Notes under the pieces: generated by a model
The model's database searches: none
What the model saw: the letters and a program-made list of their open reading frames with translations, nothing else
Told to the model about the DNA's origin: nothing
Part shown: positions 48,648 through 56,348 of the stretch, piece after piece
Position numbering within the stretch: the stretch's first letter is position 1
How the letters are laid out: each line of letters starts with the position of its first letter
Assembly (NCBI RefSeq): GCF_041222825.1
Contig: NZ_CP139482.1
Coordinates: forward strand, 2,821,001-2,885,000
Direction of reading: 5' to 3'
DNA from: Candidatus Thalassolituus haligoni
GTDB lineage: Bacteria > Pseudomonadota > Gammaproteobacteria > Pseudomonadales > Oceanobacteraceae
DNA length: 64,000 bases
Program-made: the position numbers and the translations under genes

Positions 48648-49769
48648 TTACGTGAGATGCAGCTCAAATTCCCCCAATGGCCAGGCTTTACCATTAACCA
48701 GCAGTTCAATACCATGCACACCCGGATAATGGCGACGGGTACTCTTGTCCGTTAGCGACAGTTTTTTGCTGAGCGTCACGATTTGGCCTGGCACCAGCGT
48801 CAGCTGTTTCAGCTTGAACACCTTGGCCGAGGTACGGCCACTGGCTTTGACATAGTGCACCCGAAAATCCACCATCAGCCGCAGCGGTTCACGGGCGGAT
48901 TTCGGTAATGTCAGCGTTGCCTGCAATTCCACGTCCCCACCCATCGGCACAACCCCCGGTTGAACACGAGTCTGCTCCACCCGTACGGTTTGCTCACTGT
49001 CAAACCCGAGTACCGCCAGAGCAGCGACATCGCAGCGTTTAACCGCTGAACGTAACGCATGACGTACCACCCAGCGACGCTCTGCGGATGCATCCACCAT
49101 CCAGCGACGACAGACGTCCACCAGCAATTCCGGGTGATCCTTGCCAATATCATTGAGGTTATTGGCAACCGAGCGCCGTACATAAAGCTCCGGGTCGTCT
49201 TTAAGCTCTTCCAGTAACGCCAGTACCGGCGTTGGATCGCGCTGAAATTCGGGCAACCGTCGCGCCCATGGCAAACGCGGTCGCGTTCCTTCCGATACCA
49301 GCCGTCGTACATGGTAATCCGGGTCTTCGCACCAGCGTCGCAAGCAGACCAGCGTCTCAGCCGGTCGTTGCTGAAGAAAGGTACGGATACTGAATTCGGC
49401 GGTAAAACGCCGAGTCAGTTGGTACTGGGCGGCCATTGACTCGTCAAAATGTTGCAGCCCGTACGATGCGACAAAGCAGGTATGCGGCAGGTAATAGAAA
49501 GCTGACATCGAAAAGCTGCGGGCGTCTTGCAATGGTACACCCACAGATTGCATCAAAATGGCAATCGCCTCACCATAATCCGCTGGCAGATACTGTTGCA
49601 ATACATCGGCGATCTGCTGGCCTCTGGCCATCAGATCGAGTCCTTCATAGCCCACTGACACCTGTTTCATAAAAGCACGGGAGTCAAAGTCGGGCCAGAC
49701 AGCGGTGATCTGTTGCGCCAATACATCGGCTACCTCCAGCCCATAACGATTTTTTAGCGGTTCAGCCAC
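48648..49769 (-). CDS. AlkC-like DNA alkylation repair protein
   Basis: 373-residue HEAT-repeat DNA glycosylase of the AlkC group (AlkC/AlkD superfamily), which removes 3-methylated purines. HEAT helices run from about 1 to 260, with RRLVSEGTRPRLPWARRLPEF the family signature, and VRRSVANNLNDIGKDHPEL. From about 270 a beta-rich Ig-like domain (RLMVDFRVHYVKASGRTSAK) ends the protein, as in Pseudomonas AlkC, where it helps bind DNA. Confidence 0.88.
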   Translation of the reverse strand: MAEPLKNRYGLEVADVLAQQITAVWPDFDSRAFMKQVSVGYEGLDLMARGQQIADVLQQYLPADYGEAIAILMQSVGVPLQDARSFSMSAFYYLPHTCFVASYGLQHFDESMAAQYQLTRRFTAEFSIRTFLQQRPAETLVCLRRWCEDPDYHVRRLVSEGTRPRLPWARRLPEFQRDPTPVLALLEELKDDPELYVRRSVANNLNDIGKDHPELLVDVCRRWMVDASAERRWVVRHALRSAVKRCDVAALAVLGFDSEQTVRVEQTRVQPGVVPMGGDVELQATLTLPKSAREPLRLMVDFRVHYVKASGRTSAKVFKLKQLTLVPGQIVTLSKKLSLTDKSTRRHYPGVHGIELLVNGKAWPLGEFELHLT

Positions 49770-50013
49770 GGTGGTCTATTGCTCCTGCTGTGATTGTTTG
49801 TTTTCAGTCGCAGACAATCGGCTCAGCCATTGGCTCTTAATCAGTTTACGGCTGGATAGCGACACGGCATTTCCCCGGTAACACAACAGATTGTTGATAA
49901 GAAACGTCTTATTCAATGCCATGCAATCATGATAGCCAAGCAGAGAATTGCATCTGTCACAATTATCCAGCAGCATGACGACAGCATACTAACGAGAAGG
50001 AAGGATCGAAATT

Positions 50014-51660
50014 ATGGCTATTCACCCGGATGCCGGAAAAGTCGCGCCACGCGCCAGCCTGGTTAACGTACCTGCCCTGATGGCAGCTTACTACCGCCAG
50101 CAACCAGACATCGTGAATAACCCGGAGCAAAAGGTTGCCTTTGGGACTTCTGGCCATCGTGGTTCCGCGTTTAACACCACGTTTAACGAAAACCATATTG
50201 CTGCCGTGTGTCAGGCTATTGCCGAATATCGGGCCGAAGCCGGTGTTAAAGGTCCCCTGTATCTGGGTAAAGACACTCATGCGCTCTCGGAAGCAGCCTT
50301 TGGTACAGCGATGGAAGTTCTGGTCGCCAACGATGTGCGCGTTCGTATTCAGGATGGCGATGGCTACACCCCGACACCGGTGATTTCACACGCCATCCTG
50401 ACCCATAACCAGGATGCCGATGCCGACGATATGGCCGACGGCATCGTCATAACGCCCTCCCATAATCCTCCAGAAGACGGTGGCATCAAATACAACCCGG
50501 CCATGGGTGGCCCAGCCGATACCGATATCACCAGCTGGATTGCCAACCGCGCCAACGAGTTGTTAGCCAATGATCTGGACGAGGTTGAGTGGATACCGGC
50601 AGAAGATGCCAACGAAAGTAACCTGGTGGAAGACTTCGACTATATCAGCCACTACGTCAGCGACCTCGGCAACGTGGTGGATATGGCCGCAATTGCCAAG
50701 GCCGGTATCCGGATTGGGGTTGACCCCATGGGCGGCTCTGGTCTGCACTTCTGGAAGCCAATTGCGGAAAAATACAAGCTCGACATCACGGTCGTCAACG
50801 ATGCCATTGACCCGACCTTCAGCTTTATGTCGCTGGACAAGGACGGCCGCATTCGTATGGACTGCTCCTCGCCGTACGCCATGACCAACCTGCTGGCCAT
50901 GAAAGACCAGTTTGATATCTCTGTGGGTAACGACCCGGATTACGACCGTCACGGTATCGTCTGCCCCTCTTCTGGCCTGATGAATCCGAACGCCTACCTG
51001 GCCGTTGCCATTGAATATCTGGCCACTCACCGACCGGACTGGCCGCAGAATGTGAAATTCGGCAAGACGCTGGTGTCTTCCGCCATGATCGACCGGGTGG
51101 TCAATGGCCTCGGGCGTGAGCTGTGTGAAGTACCCGTCGGTTTCAAATGGTATGTGGAAGGCATGTTCAAGGGTGACATGGCCTTTGGCGGTGAAGAAAG
51201 CGCCGGGGCTTCGTTCTTGCGTAAGGATGGCAGCGTCTGGACGACCGACAAGGATGGCATCATCATGGCGCTGCTGGCGGCTGAAATCCTGGCCGTTACA
51301 GGGAAAGACCCGCAACAACTGTACGAAGAGCAAGTCGCCCGTTACGGCCGTCCCTACTACAAGCGTATCGATGTTCCCTGTGCCGCTGAGCAAAAAGCCG
51401 TATTGTCTTCACTGAGTGCGGACGCCGTTCAGGGCGATACTCTGGCAGGCGATGCCATCACCCGTATTCTCACCACGGCACCGGGTAACGGTGCTCCGAT
51501 TGGTGGCCTCAAGGTAGAAACAGCCAACGGCTGGTTCGCGGCCCGCCCTTCCGGCACCGAGAATGTCTACAAAATCTATCTGGAAAGCTTTGTCTCTGAA
51601 GCCCATATCGATCTGCTGGAAGCCGATGCCAAAGCATTGGTCGATTCCGTTCTTGGCTAG
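50014..51660 (+). CDS. pgm: Phosphoglucomutase (alpha-D-glucose phosphate-specific)
   Basis: 548-residue enzyme interconverting glucose 1- and 6-phosphate. The active-site serine lies in [12 protein letters not shown], the metal loop is DPDYDRHG, and the sugar loop [22 protein letters not shown] is the N-terminal signature. AGAAGGAAGG precedes the ATG. All catalytic motifs are intact. Confidence 0.96.
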   Translation: MAIHPDAGKVAPRASLVNVPALMAAYYRQQPDIVNNPEQKVAFGTSGHRGSAFNTTFNENHIAAVCQAIAEYRAEAGVKGPLYLGKDTHALSEAAFGTAMEVLVANDVRVRIQDGDGYTPTPVISHAILTHNQDADADDMADGIVITPSHNPPEDGGIKYNPAMGGPADTDITSWIANRANELLANDLDEVEWIPAEDANESNLVEDFDYISHYVSDLGNVVDMAAIAKAGIRIGVDPMGGSGLHFWKPIAEKYKLDITVVNDAIDPTFSFMSLDKDGRIRMDCSSPYAMTNLLAMKDQFDISVGNDPDYDRHGIVCPSSGLMNPNAYLAVAIEYLATHRPDWPQNVKFGKTLVSSAMIDRVVNGLGRELCEVPVGFKWYVEGMFKGDMAFGGEESAGASFLRKDGSVWTTDKDGIIMALLAAEILAVTGKDPQQLYEEQVARYGRPYYKRIDVPCAAEQKAVLSSLSADAVQGDTLAGDAITRILTTAPGNGAPIGGLKVETANGWFAARPSGTENVYKIYLESFVSEAHIDLLEADAKALVDSVLG

Positions 51661-51674
51661 TCTGCCCTGACGGC

Positions 51675-51704
51675 TAACGGCGGTTTGCCTCACAACCGCC
51701 GTTA
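51675..51704. terminator. Terminator between convergent pgm and cowN
   Basis: TAACGGCGGTT-TGCCTCAC-AACCGCCGTTA is a perfect 11-bp hairpin followed by CTTTTCC. It should end pgm transcription and may also serve cowN from the other side. Confidence 0.75.
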
Positions 51705-51715
51705 CTTTTCCGCCG

Positions 51716-52045
51716 TTAACAACACTCCTGTTCCAGCTGCCACAACAATGCCAGCGCCGCGTCGTCGTCACAGCTTTCAAGGTAACTGTACAAGCTGTTC
51801 ATCTGCGCACCAATAAAATACAAATTATCCTGATTCATCGCGGCCTGCTGTTCGCGCTTTTGCTGGAAGTAGGTCTGCCAGCGCGTATCACCATCGCCCG
51901 TGGCCAAATGGTTTTCCAGCATGGCCAGCAGCCGATTGGCATTGCCATCGCAATCAATGCCGCAGAAACTCACATAACGATCAAGAGGATCCCGATCGAT
52001 CTTATCAGTGGCGGTGGGCGTAGTATCGGATGCGCGGATATTCAT
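51716..52045 (-). CDS. cowN: Nitrogen fixation-sustaining protein CowN
   Basis: 109 residues from the ATG at 52045 (GAGG 9 bases upstream); a frame to 52060 has no ribosome site. The family marks are DRYVSFCGIDCDGNANRL, DNLYFIGAQMNSLYSYLE and the EQECC end with its cysteine pair. CowN is known to keep molybdenum nitrogenase active when CO is present. The gene lies downstream of a CooA-like regulator gene, and a perfect CooA-type dyad lies 62 bases before its start. No nif genes are in the window. Confidence 0.92.
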   Translation of the reverse strand: MNIRASDTTPTATDKIDRDPLDRYVSFCGIDCDGNANRLLAMLENHLATGDGDTRWQTYFQQKREQQAAMNQDNLYFIGAQMNSLYSYLESCDDDAALALLWQLEQECC

Positions 52046-52106
52046 AATATTCAACCTCATTATTGTGTTAGTCAGATAACAAGGTAATCGCTGTGCTTGC
52101 CTGATT

Positions 52107-52124
52107 CTGTCAGCCAGCTGACAG
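52107..52124. promoter_or_regulatory. CooA/CRP-type operator upstream of cowN
   Basis: CTGTCAGCCAGCTGACAG is a perfect dyad with half-sites TGTCA-N6-TGACA, close to the CooA target TGTCA-N6-CGACA. Its centre is about 70 bases before the cowN ATG, and a -10-like TTATCT lies at 52079-52074 on the minus strand. Confidence 0.7.
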
Positions 52125-52182
52125 TGCGGAAACCAGGATCACGGATGCAGGCCTACGGAAAACAGTTTTACTGGGTAACTAA

Positions 52183-52851
52183 TCAGGACACGCTTGCCAA
52201 CTGTTGCAGCCGCAGCGTATCCAGTAGTGTTAAATGCTGACGATCCGGACGCGCCACAATGCCATCGCGGATCATCCGGTTTAGCAACGTCGACAAGGTC
52301 TGACGCGATGTACCCAACAGGCTGGCCAGCAGCTCCGTTTGACCGGTCAGTTCGATGGTCTGGCGCTGCTGCGTACTTTCTTCCAGCAACAGATAACGTG
52401 CCAATCGTGATTCCACCGAGCGAAATGCCAGGTCTTCGATCAGACTGGTCGCCTGCTGTAGCATCTGCCCCACTTCCCGCATGGCAGTAATGGCAATTTC
52501 CGGCGCCTCCACAATCAACAGGGTGAGCTGCTCGATCGGCCAGCTGGTAATGGTTGTGGGTTCAAGCGTTTCAACCCAGGCACGGGTATGTGTCACGTAA
52601 ATACTGCCAGGCTTGAGACAGCCCAGCGTCAACTCCCGATGCTCCGCCGAGAGGCAAATACGGGCACTGCCACTGTTCAGCAGAAAGACCCGGTTATGGG
52701 TCATGCCCGGCCGGCAGATCATCTCACCGCTGTCGTAGCGATTCTGCCGCCCAGCAGGCAAGCGTTCCAACCAGTCTGAAGCGGAAGCATTGTGCCCTGC
52801 GCCATGACCAGGACAATGCGGTGGATGGCCATCAGAAATTTTCGTCACCAT
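52183..52851 (-). CDS. Crp/Fnr-family regulator, CooA-like CO sensor
   Basis: 222 residues, the length of Rhodospirillum rubrum CooA. The effector domain aligns over REISLF/RELTLG and the following CooA region; the segment SIYVTHTRA places His88 at the haem-ligand His77 of CooA, whereas CooA's Cys75 is Val here (Cys is not conserved in all CooA homologues). The HTH GTSRQTLSTLLNRM matches CooA's GSSRQTTSTALNSL. The N-terminus is His/Pro-rich (DGHPPHCPGHGAGH). The start overlaps the pilU stop by 20 bases. Its neighbour cowN and the dyad between them fit a CO-response role. Haem binding is inferred. Confidence 0.75.
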   Translation of the reverse strand: MVTKISDGHPPHCPGHGAGHNASASDWLERLPAGRQNRYDSGEMICRPGMTHNRVFLLNSGSARICLSAEHRELTLGCLKPGSIYVTHTRAWVETLEPTTITSWPIEQLTLLIVEAPEIAITAMREVGQMLQQATSLIEDLAFRSVESRLARYLLLEESTQQRQTIELTGQTELLASLLGTSRQTLSTLLNRMIRDGIVARPDRQHLTLLDTLRLQQLASVS

Positions 52852-53995
52852 CCTCCAGCACCTTGTCTTCCATCAAACTGAATTCCATCATGGGCTTACC
52901 ATCCGTCCCGATTTTCTCTTCATTCGCCATCGAACCACCGTTTTCGGCCAACTTGATCCGTAAGCGTAAATTATTCGCTGAATCAGCGTTTTTTAACGCG
53001 TCATCCAATGTAATACGCCCTTCGCGGTAGAGATTAAACATCGCGGCATCGAAGGTTTGCATCCCGAGGTTTTCAGACTTCTCCATGACTTCTTTAATGC
53101 TCGGGAAGTCGCCCCGCATAATCATATCTTCGATGGTTTTGGTGCCCAACATGACTTCTACCGCCGCACAGCGCTTACCATCCGAAGTAGGAATCAACCG
53201 CTGTGACACAAATGCCCTCAGGTTCTGCCCCAGCCCCATCAACAGCTGCGGACGACGTTCTTCCGGAAACATATTGATGATCCGCTCCAGCGCCTGGTTG
53301 GCGTTGTTGGCGTGCAGGGTAGAAATCGCCAGGTGACCGGTTTCTGCAAAGGCTAACGCATGTTCCATCGTTTCCCGATCCCGAATCTCACCAATCAAAA
53401 TTACATCCGGGGCCTGGCGCAGGGTATTTTTAAGGGCGGCATGGAAACTTTTGGTATCGGTGCCGACTTCACGTTGATTAACAATACATTTTTTGTGCTT
53501 GTGGACAAATTCCACCGGGTCTTCGATGGTAATGATATGACCACCAGCGCTGGCATTCCGGTGATCAATCAAGGCTGCCAGCGAGGTCGACTTACCCGAA
53601 CCAGTACCACCCACAAACAGGATCAGACCACGCTTGGACAACACCACGTCTTTCAGAATAGGCGGCAGCTTCAGCTTGTCGAGATTAGGAATTTCGGTGT
53701 TGATATTACGCGCCACAATCGACACTTCGTGGCGTTGTTTGAAAATATTGATCCGGAATCGGCCAGCACTGTTCGAAATCGCCAGATTCATTTCCATTTC
53801 TTCGGCAAATTCTTTTTTTTGTGCATCTGTCATCAGCGATTTGGCTATTTCTTCAACGTCACCGGGACCCAGCGGATCCTTCGACAATGGACGTAATTGC
53901 CCCTGAAATTTGGCACAAGGCGGTGCTCCGGTACTGAGGTACAAATCAGAACCATCTTTATGGGACAAAATATTCAGCCAGGCTTCCATACTCAT
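52832..53995 (-). CDS. pilU: Type IV pilus retraction ATPase PilU
   Basis: 387-residue PilT/PilU-family ATPase. Walker A GGTGSGKST near 128-136, the Asp box, Walker B LIGEIRDRETMEHAL and the His box (GHLAISTLHANNANQALER) are present, so it should hydrolyse ATP. The extended C-terminal tail after the core, rich in Met/Asp/Glu, resembles PilU more than PilT. pilT itself is not adjacent. The regulator gene begins inside its end. Confidence 0.85.
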   Translation of the reverse strand: MSMEAWLNILSHKDGSDLYLSTGAPPCAKFQGQLRPLSKDPLGPGDVEEIAKSLMTDAQKKEFAEEMEMNLAISNSAGRFRINIFKQRHEVSIVARNINTEIPNLDKLKLPPILKDVVLSKRGLILFVGGTGSGKSTSLAALIDHRNASAGGHIITIEDPVEFVHKHKKCIVNQREVGTDTKSFHAALKNTLRQAPDVILIGEIRDRETMEHALAFAETGHLAISTLHANNANQALERIINMFPEERRPQLLMGLGQNLRAFVSQRLIPTSDGKRCAAVEVMLGTKTIEDMIMRGDFPSIKEVMEKSENLGMQTFDAAMFNLYREGRITLDDALKNADSANNLRLRIKLAENGGSMANEEKIGTDGKPMMEFSLMEDKVLEDGDENF

Positions 53996-54292
53996 AAAAC
54001 GTTTATCTCCAGCTATCTATATATGAACGAACGTCTGGTCGCGATTAGCTTACTGCAGCTTGGTGACAGGCCGCGACTGTATTATGAGAGTCGGCGAAAA
54101 TGTCAGCTCACCCACCTGTGAATGTGATCCAGTTCACAATCACAGATGGGTGATTCCCCTATCTCTCTGCCAGATTGTTACTGACATACCGCAACATAAC
54201 GGCAGCTGTTGATCCAGCAACTATCAACGGTGTCACTCCAACAGGTATTATTTGAGAGATTCGCCTCCCTTTCACCGTCTCTGGAGAACACC

Positions 54293-54598
54293 ATGTACAT
54301 CGCCATGAACCGCTTTCGTATCAAACCCGGTTGTGAGCAGGATTTTATCGATATTTGGAAAAACCGCGAAACCTTCCTTGAAGAAGTACCCGGTTTTACT
54401 TCTTTTAACTTGCTGAAGGGTCCAACCACGACAGAGCAGGTCTTGTTTGCTTCCCATTCGGTGTGGGAATCCCAGCAGGCATTTGAAGACTGGACCAAGT
54501 CTGAAGCTTTCCGCAAGGCACACGCCAATGCCGGAGGCACACGTAAGGATATCTATATAGGGCCACCGCAGCTGGAGTGTTTTGAGGTGGTGCTATAA
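54293..54598 (+). CDS. ABM-domain (IsdG-like) monooxygenase
   Basis: 101 residues from the ATG at 54293 (GGAG 6 bases upstream); the open frame from 54209 is unsupported. It is a single ferredoxin-like antibiotic biosynthesis monooxygenase domain: NRFRIKPGCEQDFIDIWKNR, PGFTSFNLLKG and the W in HSVWESQQAFEDW. Some relatives degrade haem. Haem degradation here is inferred. Confidence 0.82.
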   Translation: MYIAMNRFRIKPGCEQDFIDIWKNRETFLEEVPGFTSFNLLKGPTTTEQVLFASHSVWESQQAFEDWTKSEAFRKAHANAGGTRKDIYIGPPQLECFEVVL

Positions 54599-54622
54599 CG
54601 TTTCTTAACATGACAGAACCCC

Positions 54623-54646
54623 AAAAGGCGCCGGAGCGCCTTTTTT
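54623..54646. terminator. Terminator between the ABM gene and amt
   Basis: AAAAGGCGC-CGGA-GCGCCTTTT is followed by TT, and on the other strand by a shorter T-run. It can end both the ABM gene and the convergent amt transcript. Confidence 0.85.
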
Positions 54647-54668
54647 GTCTGGTCGGCAACGGCAAATA

Positions 54669-55898
54669 TCATCCATCGTCGCTGGTAGAGCCGATTTTGT
54701 GAATCGACAAATCCGCACCATTAAACTCTTCTTCTTCGGTCAGCCGCAGACCTGCCACAACCTTAACCAGACCATATACAATAAAGCCGCCGCCAACCGC
54801 CACCAGAACGCCAGCCAGCGAACCAATAACCTGGGCAGTAAAACTGACGCCTCCCAATCCACCCAGCGATTCCGCCCCGAAAACACCCGCCGCAATACCA
54901 CCCCACAAACCACACAGACCATGTAAGGGCCATACACCAAGGACATCATCAAACTTGCTGAAACGGTTCTGGGCCAGAGTAAACACAAAGACAAACAATG
55001 CCCCGGCAACCCCACCAACCAATAACGAGCCGATCGGGTGCATAATATCCGAGCCAGCACATACCGCCACCAACCCCGCCAGCGGGCCATTGTGAATAAA
55101 GCCAGGGTCATTTTTACCGACGACCATGGCCACCAGGGTACCGCCAACCATCGCCATCAGACTGTTCACGGCCACCAAACCGGAAATACCGTCAATCGTC
55201 TGGGCTGACATCACATTAAAACCGAACCAACCCACAGTCAGAATCCAGGCGCCCAATGCCAAAAAAGGAATGTTGGATGGCGCAAACGCCACGACACGAC
55301 CATTGCGGTAACGTCCATTACGCGAACCCAACAAGTAAACCGCAGCAAAGGCAATCCAGCCTCCCACACCATGCACAACGACAGAACCGGCAAAATCATG
55401 AAACGCGGCACCAAACTGACTCTCCAGCCAGTCTTGAAAGCCATAATTGCCATTCCAGATCATCCCTTCAAACACGGGATAGACAAATGCCACGGTCAAG
55501 CCAGACCCAATCAGGAACGGATAAAATTTGGCACGCTCGGCAATGCCACCCGAGATAATGGCAGGAATAGCCGCAGCAAAGGTCAGCAGAAAGAAAAACT
55601 TGACCAACTCATAGCCATTATTGACTGCCAGGGTATCTGCGCTGGCAAAGAAGTGATTACCGTAAGCAATTTGATAACCGATAAAAAAATATGCCAGCGT
55701 CGAGATACCAAAATCGGTAAGAATTTTAACCAGGGCATTTACCTGGTTTTTATGACGAACCGTCCCGACTTCGAGAAAAGCAAAACCCCCATGCATTAAC
55801 AGCACCATAATGGCACCCAGCAAAATAAACAGCGTATTGGTACCAGACATCAGTGTTTCTACGGCACTGTTAACACCGTTCAAATCCAGATTCCCCAC
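54669..55898 (-). CDS. amt: Ammonium transporter Amt
   Basis: 409-residue ammonia/ammonium channel of the Amt family with eleven spans. VLLMHGGFAFLEVGTVRHKN, YPVFEGMIWNGNYGFQDWL, FAGSVVVHGVGGWIAFAAVYLLG (in part) and HPIGSLLVGGVAG are conserved. The pore histidines (VHGVGGW, then GVWPLHGLCG) are present. The start is GTG with AGGGG upstream. It lacks a neighbouring glnK. A sigma-54 promoter and NtrC-like dyads lie upstream. Confidence 0.95.
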   Translation of the reverse strand: MGNLDLNGVNSAVETLMSGTNTLFILLGAIMVLLMHGGFAFLEVGTVRHKNQVNALVKILTDFGISTLAYFFIGYQIAYGNHFFASADTLAVNNGYELVKFFFLLTFAAAIPAIISGGIAERAKFYPFLIGSGLTVAFVYPVFEGMIWNGNYGFQDWLESQFGAAFHDFAGSVVVHGVGGWIAFAAVYLLGSRNGRYRNGRVVAFAPSNIPFLALGAWILTVGWFGFNVMSAQTIDGISGLVAVNSLMAMVGGTLVAMVVGKNDPGFIHNGPLAGLVAVCAGSDIMHPIGSLLVGGVAGALFVFVFTLAQNRFSKFDDVLGVWPLHGLCGLWGGIAAGVFGAESLGGLGGVSFTAQVIGSLAGVLVAVGGGFIVYGLVKVVAGLRLTEEEEFNGADLSIHKIGSTSDDG

Positions 55899-55954
55899 GA
55901 GAATTCCCCTAATCGTTTACTCAGGCATTGACCGATAGACGCTATCGAGTAATG

Positions 55955-55969
55955 GCACCAAAATGGCGC
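55955..55969. promoter_or_regulatory. Second NtrC-like dyad, in the amt leader
   Basis: On the plus strand GCACCAAAATGGCGC (GCACC-N5-GGCGC, one departure from GGTGC). It lies just downstream of the predicted start of transcription, where binding would repress. Confidence 0.4.
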
Positions 55970-55994
55970 TTCATATATTCAGGGGGGTTAAAAA

Positions 55995-56011
55995 AGCAGG
56001 ATTCATACCAA
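55995..56011 (-). promoter_or_regulatory. Sigma-54 promoter of amt
   Basis: On the minus strand TTGGTATGAATCCTGCT has GG-N10-GC spacing. The transcript would start near 55984, 86 bases before the GTG start. Confidence 0.65.
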
Positions 56012-56043
56012 ACTGTCAACTTTGCTACAAATTAAGCTAATAA

Positions 56044-56064
56044 TTTGCTCTATTACAGAGCAAA
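56044..56064. repeat. 8-bp inverted repeat upstream of amt
   Basis: TTTGCTCT-ATTAC-AGAGCAAA is a perfect dyad located about 60-80 bases before the predicted amt start of transcription. It could be a protein-binding site. Confidence 0.35.
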
Positions 56065-56077
56065 GTGGAAACTATAG

Positions 56078-56092
56078 GCACCAGCACTGTGC
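56078..56092. promoter_or_regulatory. NtrC-like enhancer dyad of amt
   Basis: GCACCAGCACTGTGC has the GCAC-N7-GTGC form and matches the dyad upstream of nrtA at 11 of 15 bases. Its centre is about 101 bases before the predicted start of transcription, a normal enhancer distance. Confidence 0.55.
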
Positions 56093-56142
56093 GCAAATAA
56101 TAAGTATTCAGTCTTTAAGTGAGGAAGTTAAGCTTTTTATAA

Positions 56143-56222
56143 GTGCCAAAGAAGACAAAAATGTCTCATTACCGTGCAAAAATAAGACAAAAGCATCGTA
56201 TAGGTGCACAAAGAGGACAAAA
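56143..56222 (+). repeat. Three direct repeats of GTGC-AAAG-GACAAAA type
   Basis: Copies start at 56143, 56174 and 56204, reading GTGCCAAAGAAGACAAAA, GTGCAAAAATAAGACAAAA and GTGCACAAAGAGGACAAAA. Spacing of 31 and 30 bases is about three helical turns. They lie 160-240 bases upstream of the predicted amt start. Confidence 0.6.
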
Positions 56223-56259
56223 ACCTTGCGTCGAACAAACAGACAATAAACCTGAGATT

Positions 56260-56293
56260 CCCCTACAACATCTTGTCGGAGATCTTGTAGGGG
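56260..56293. repeat. Strong hairpin downstream of rlmKL
   Basis: CCCCTACAA pairs with TTGTAGGGG, and inside one mismatch ATCT pairs with AGAT around TGTCGG. It lies 56 bases beyond the rlmKL stop; without a long T-run it may be an mRNA end structure. Confidence 0.45.
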
Positions 56294-56348
56294 CTGGATC
56301 GATGACAGCGGAGAGCGATTGATTCCTTCACCGTATGGCTACAAAAAA

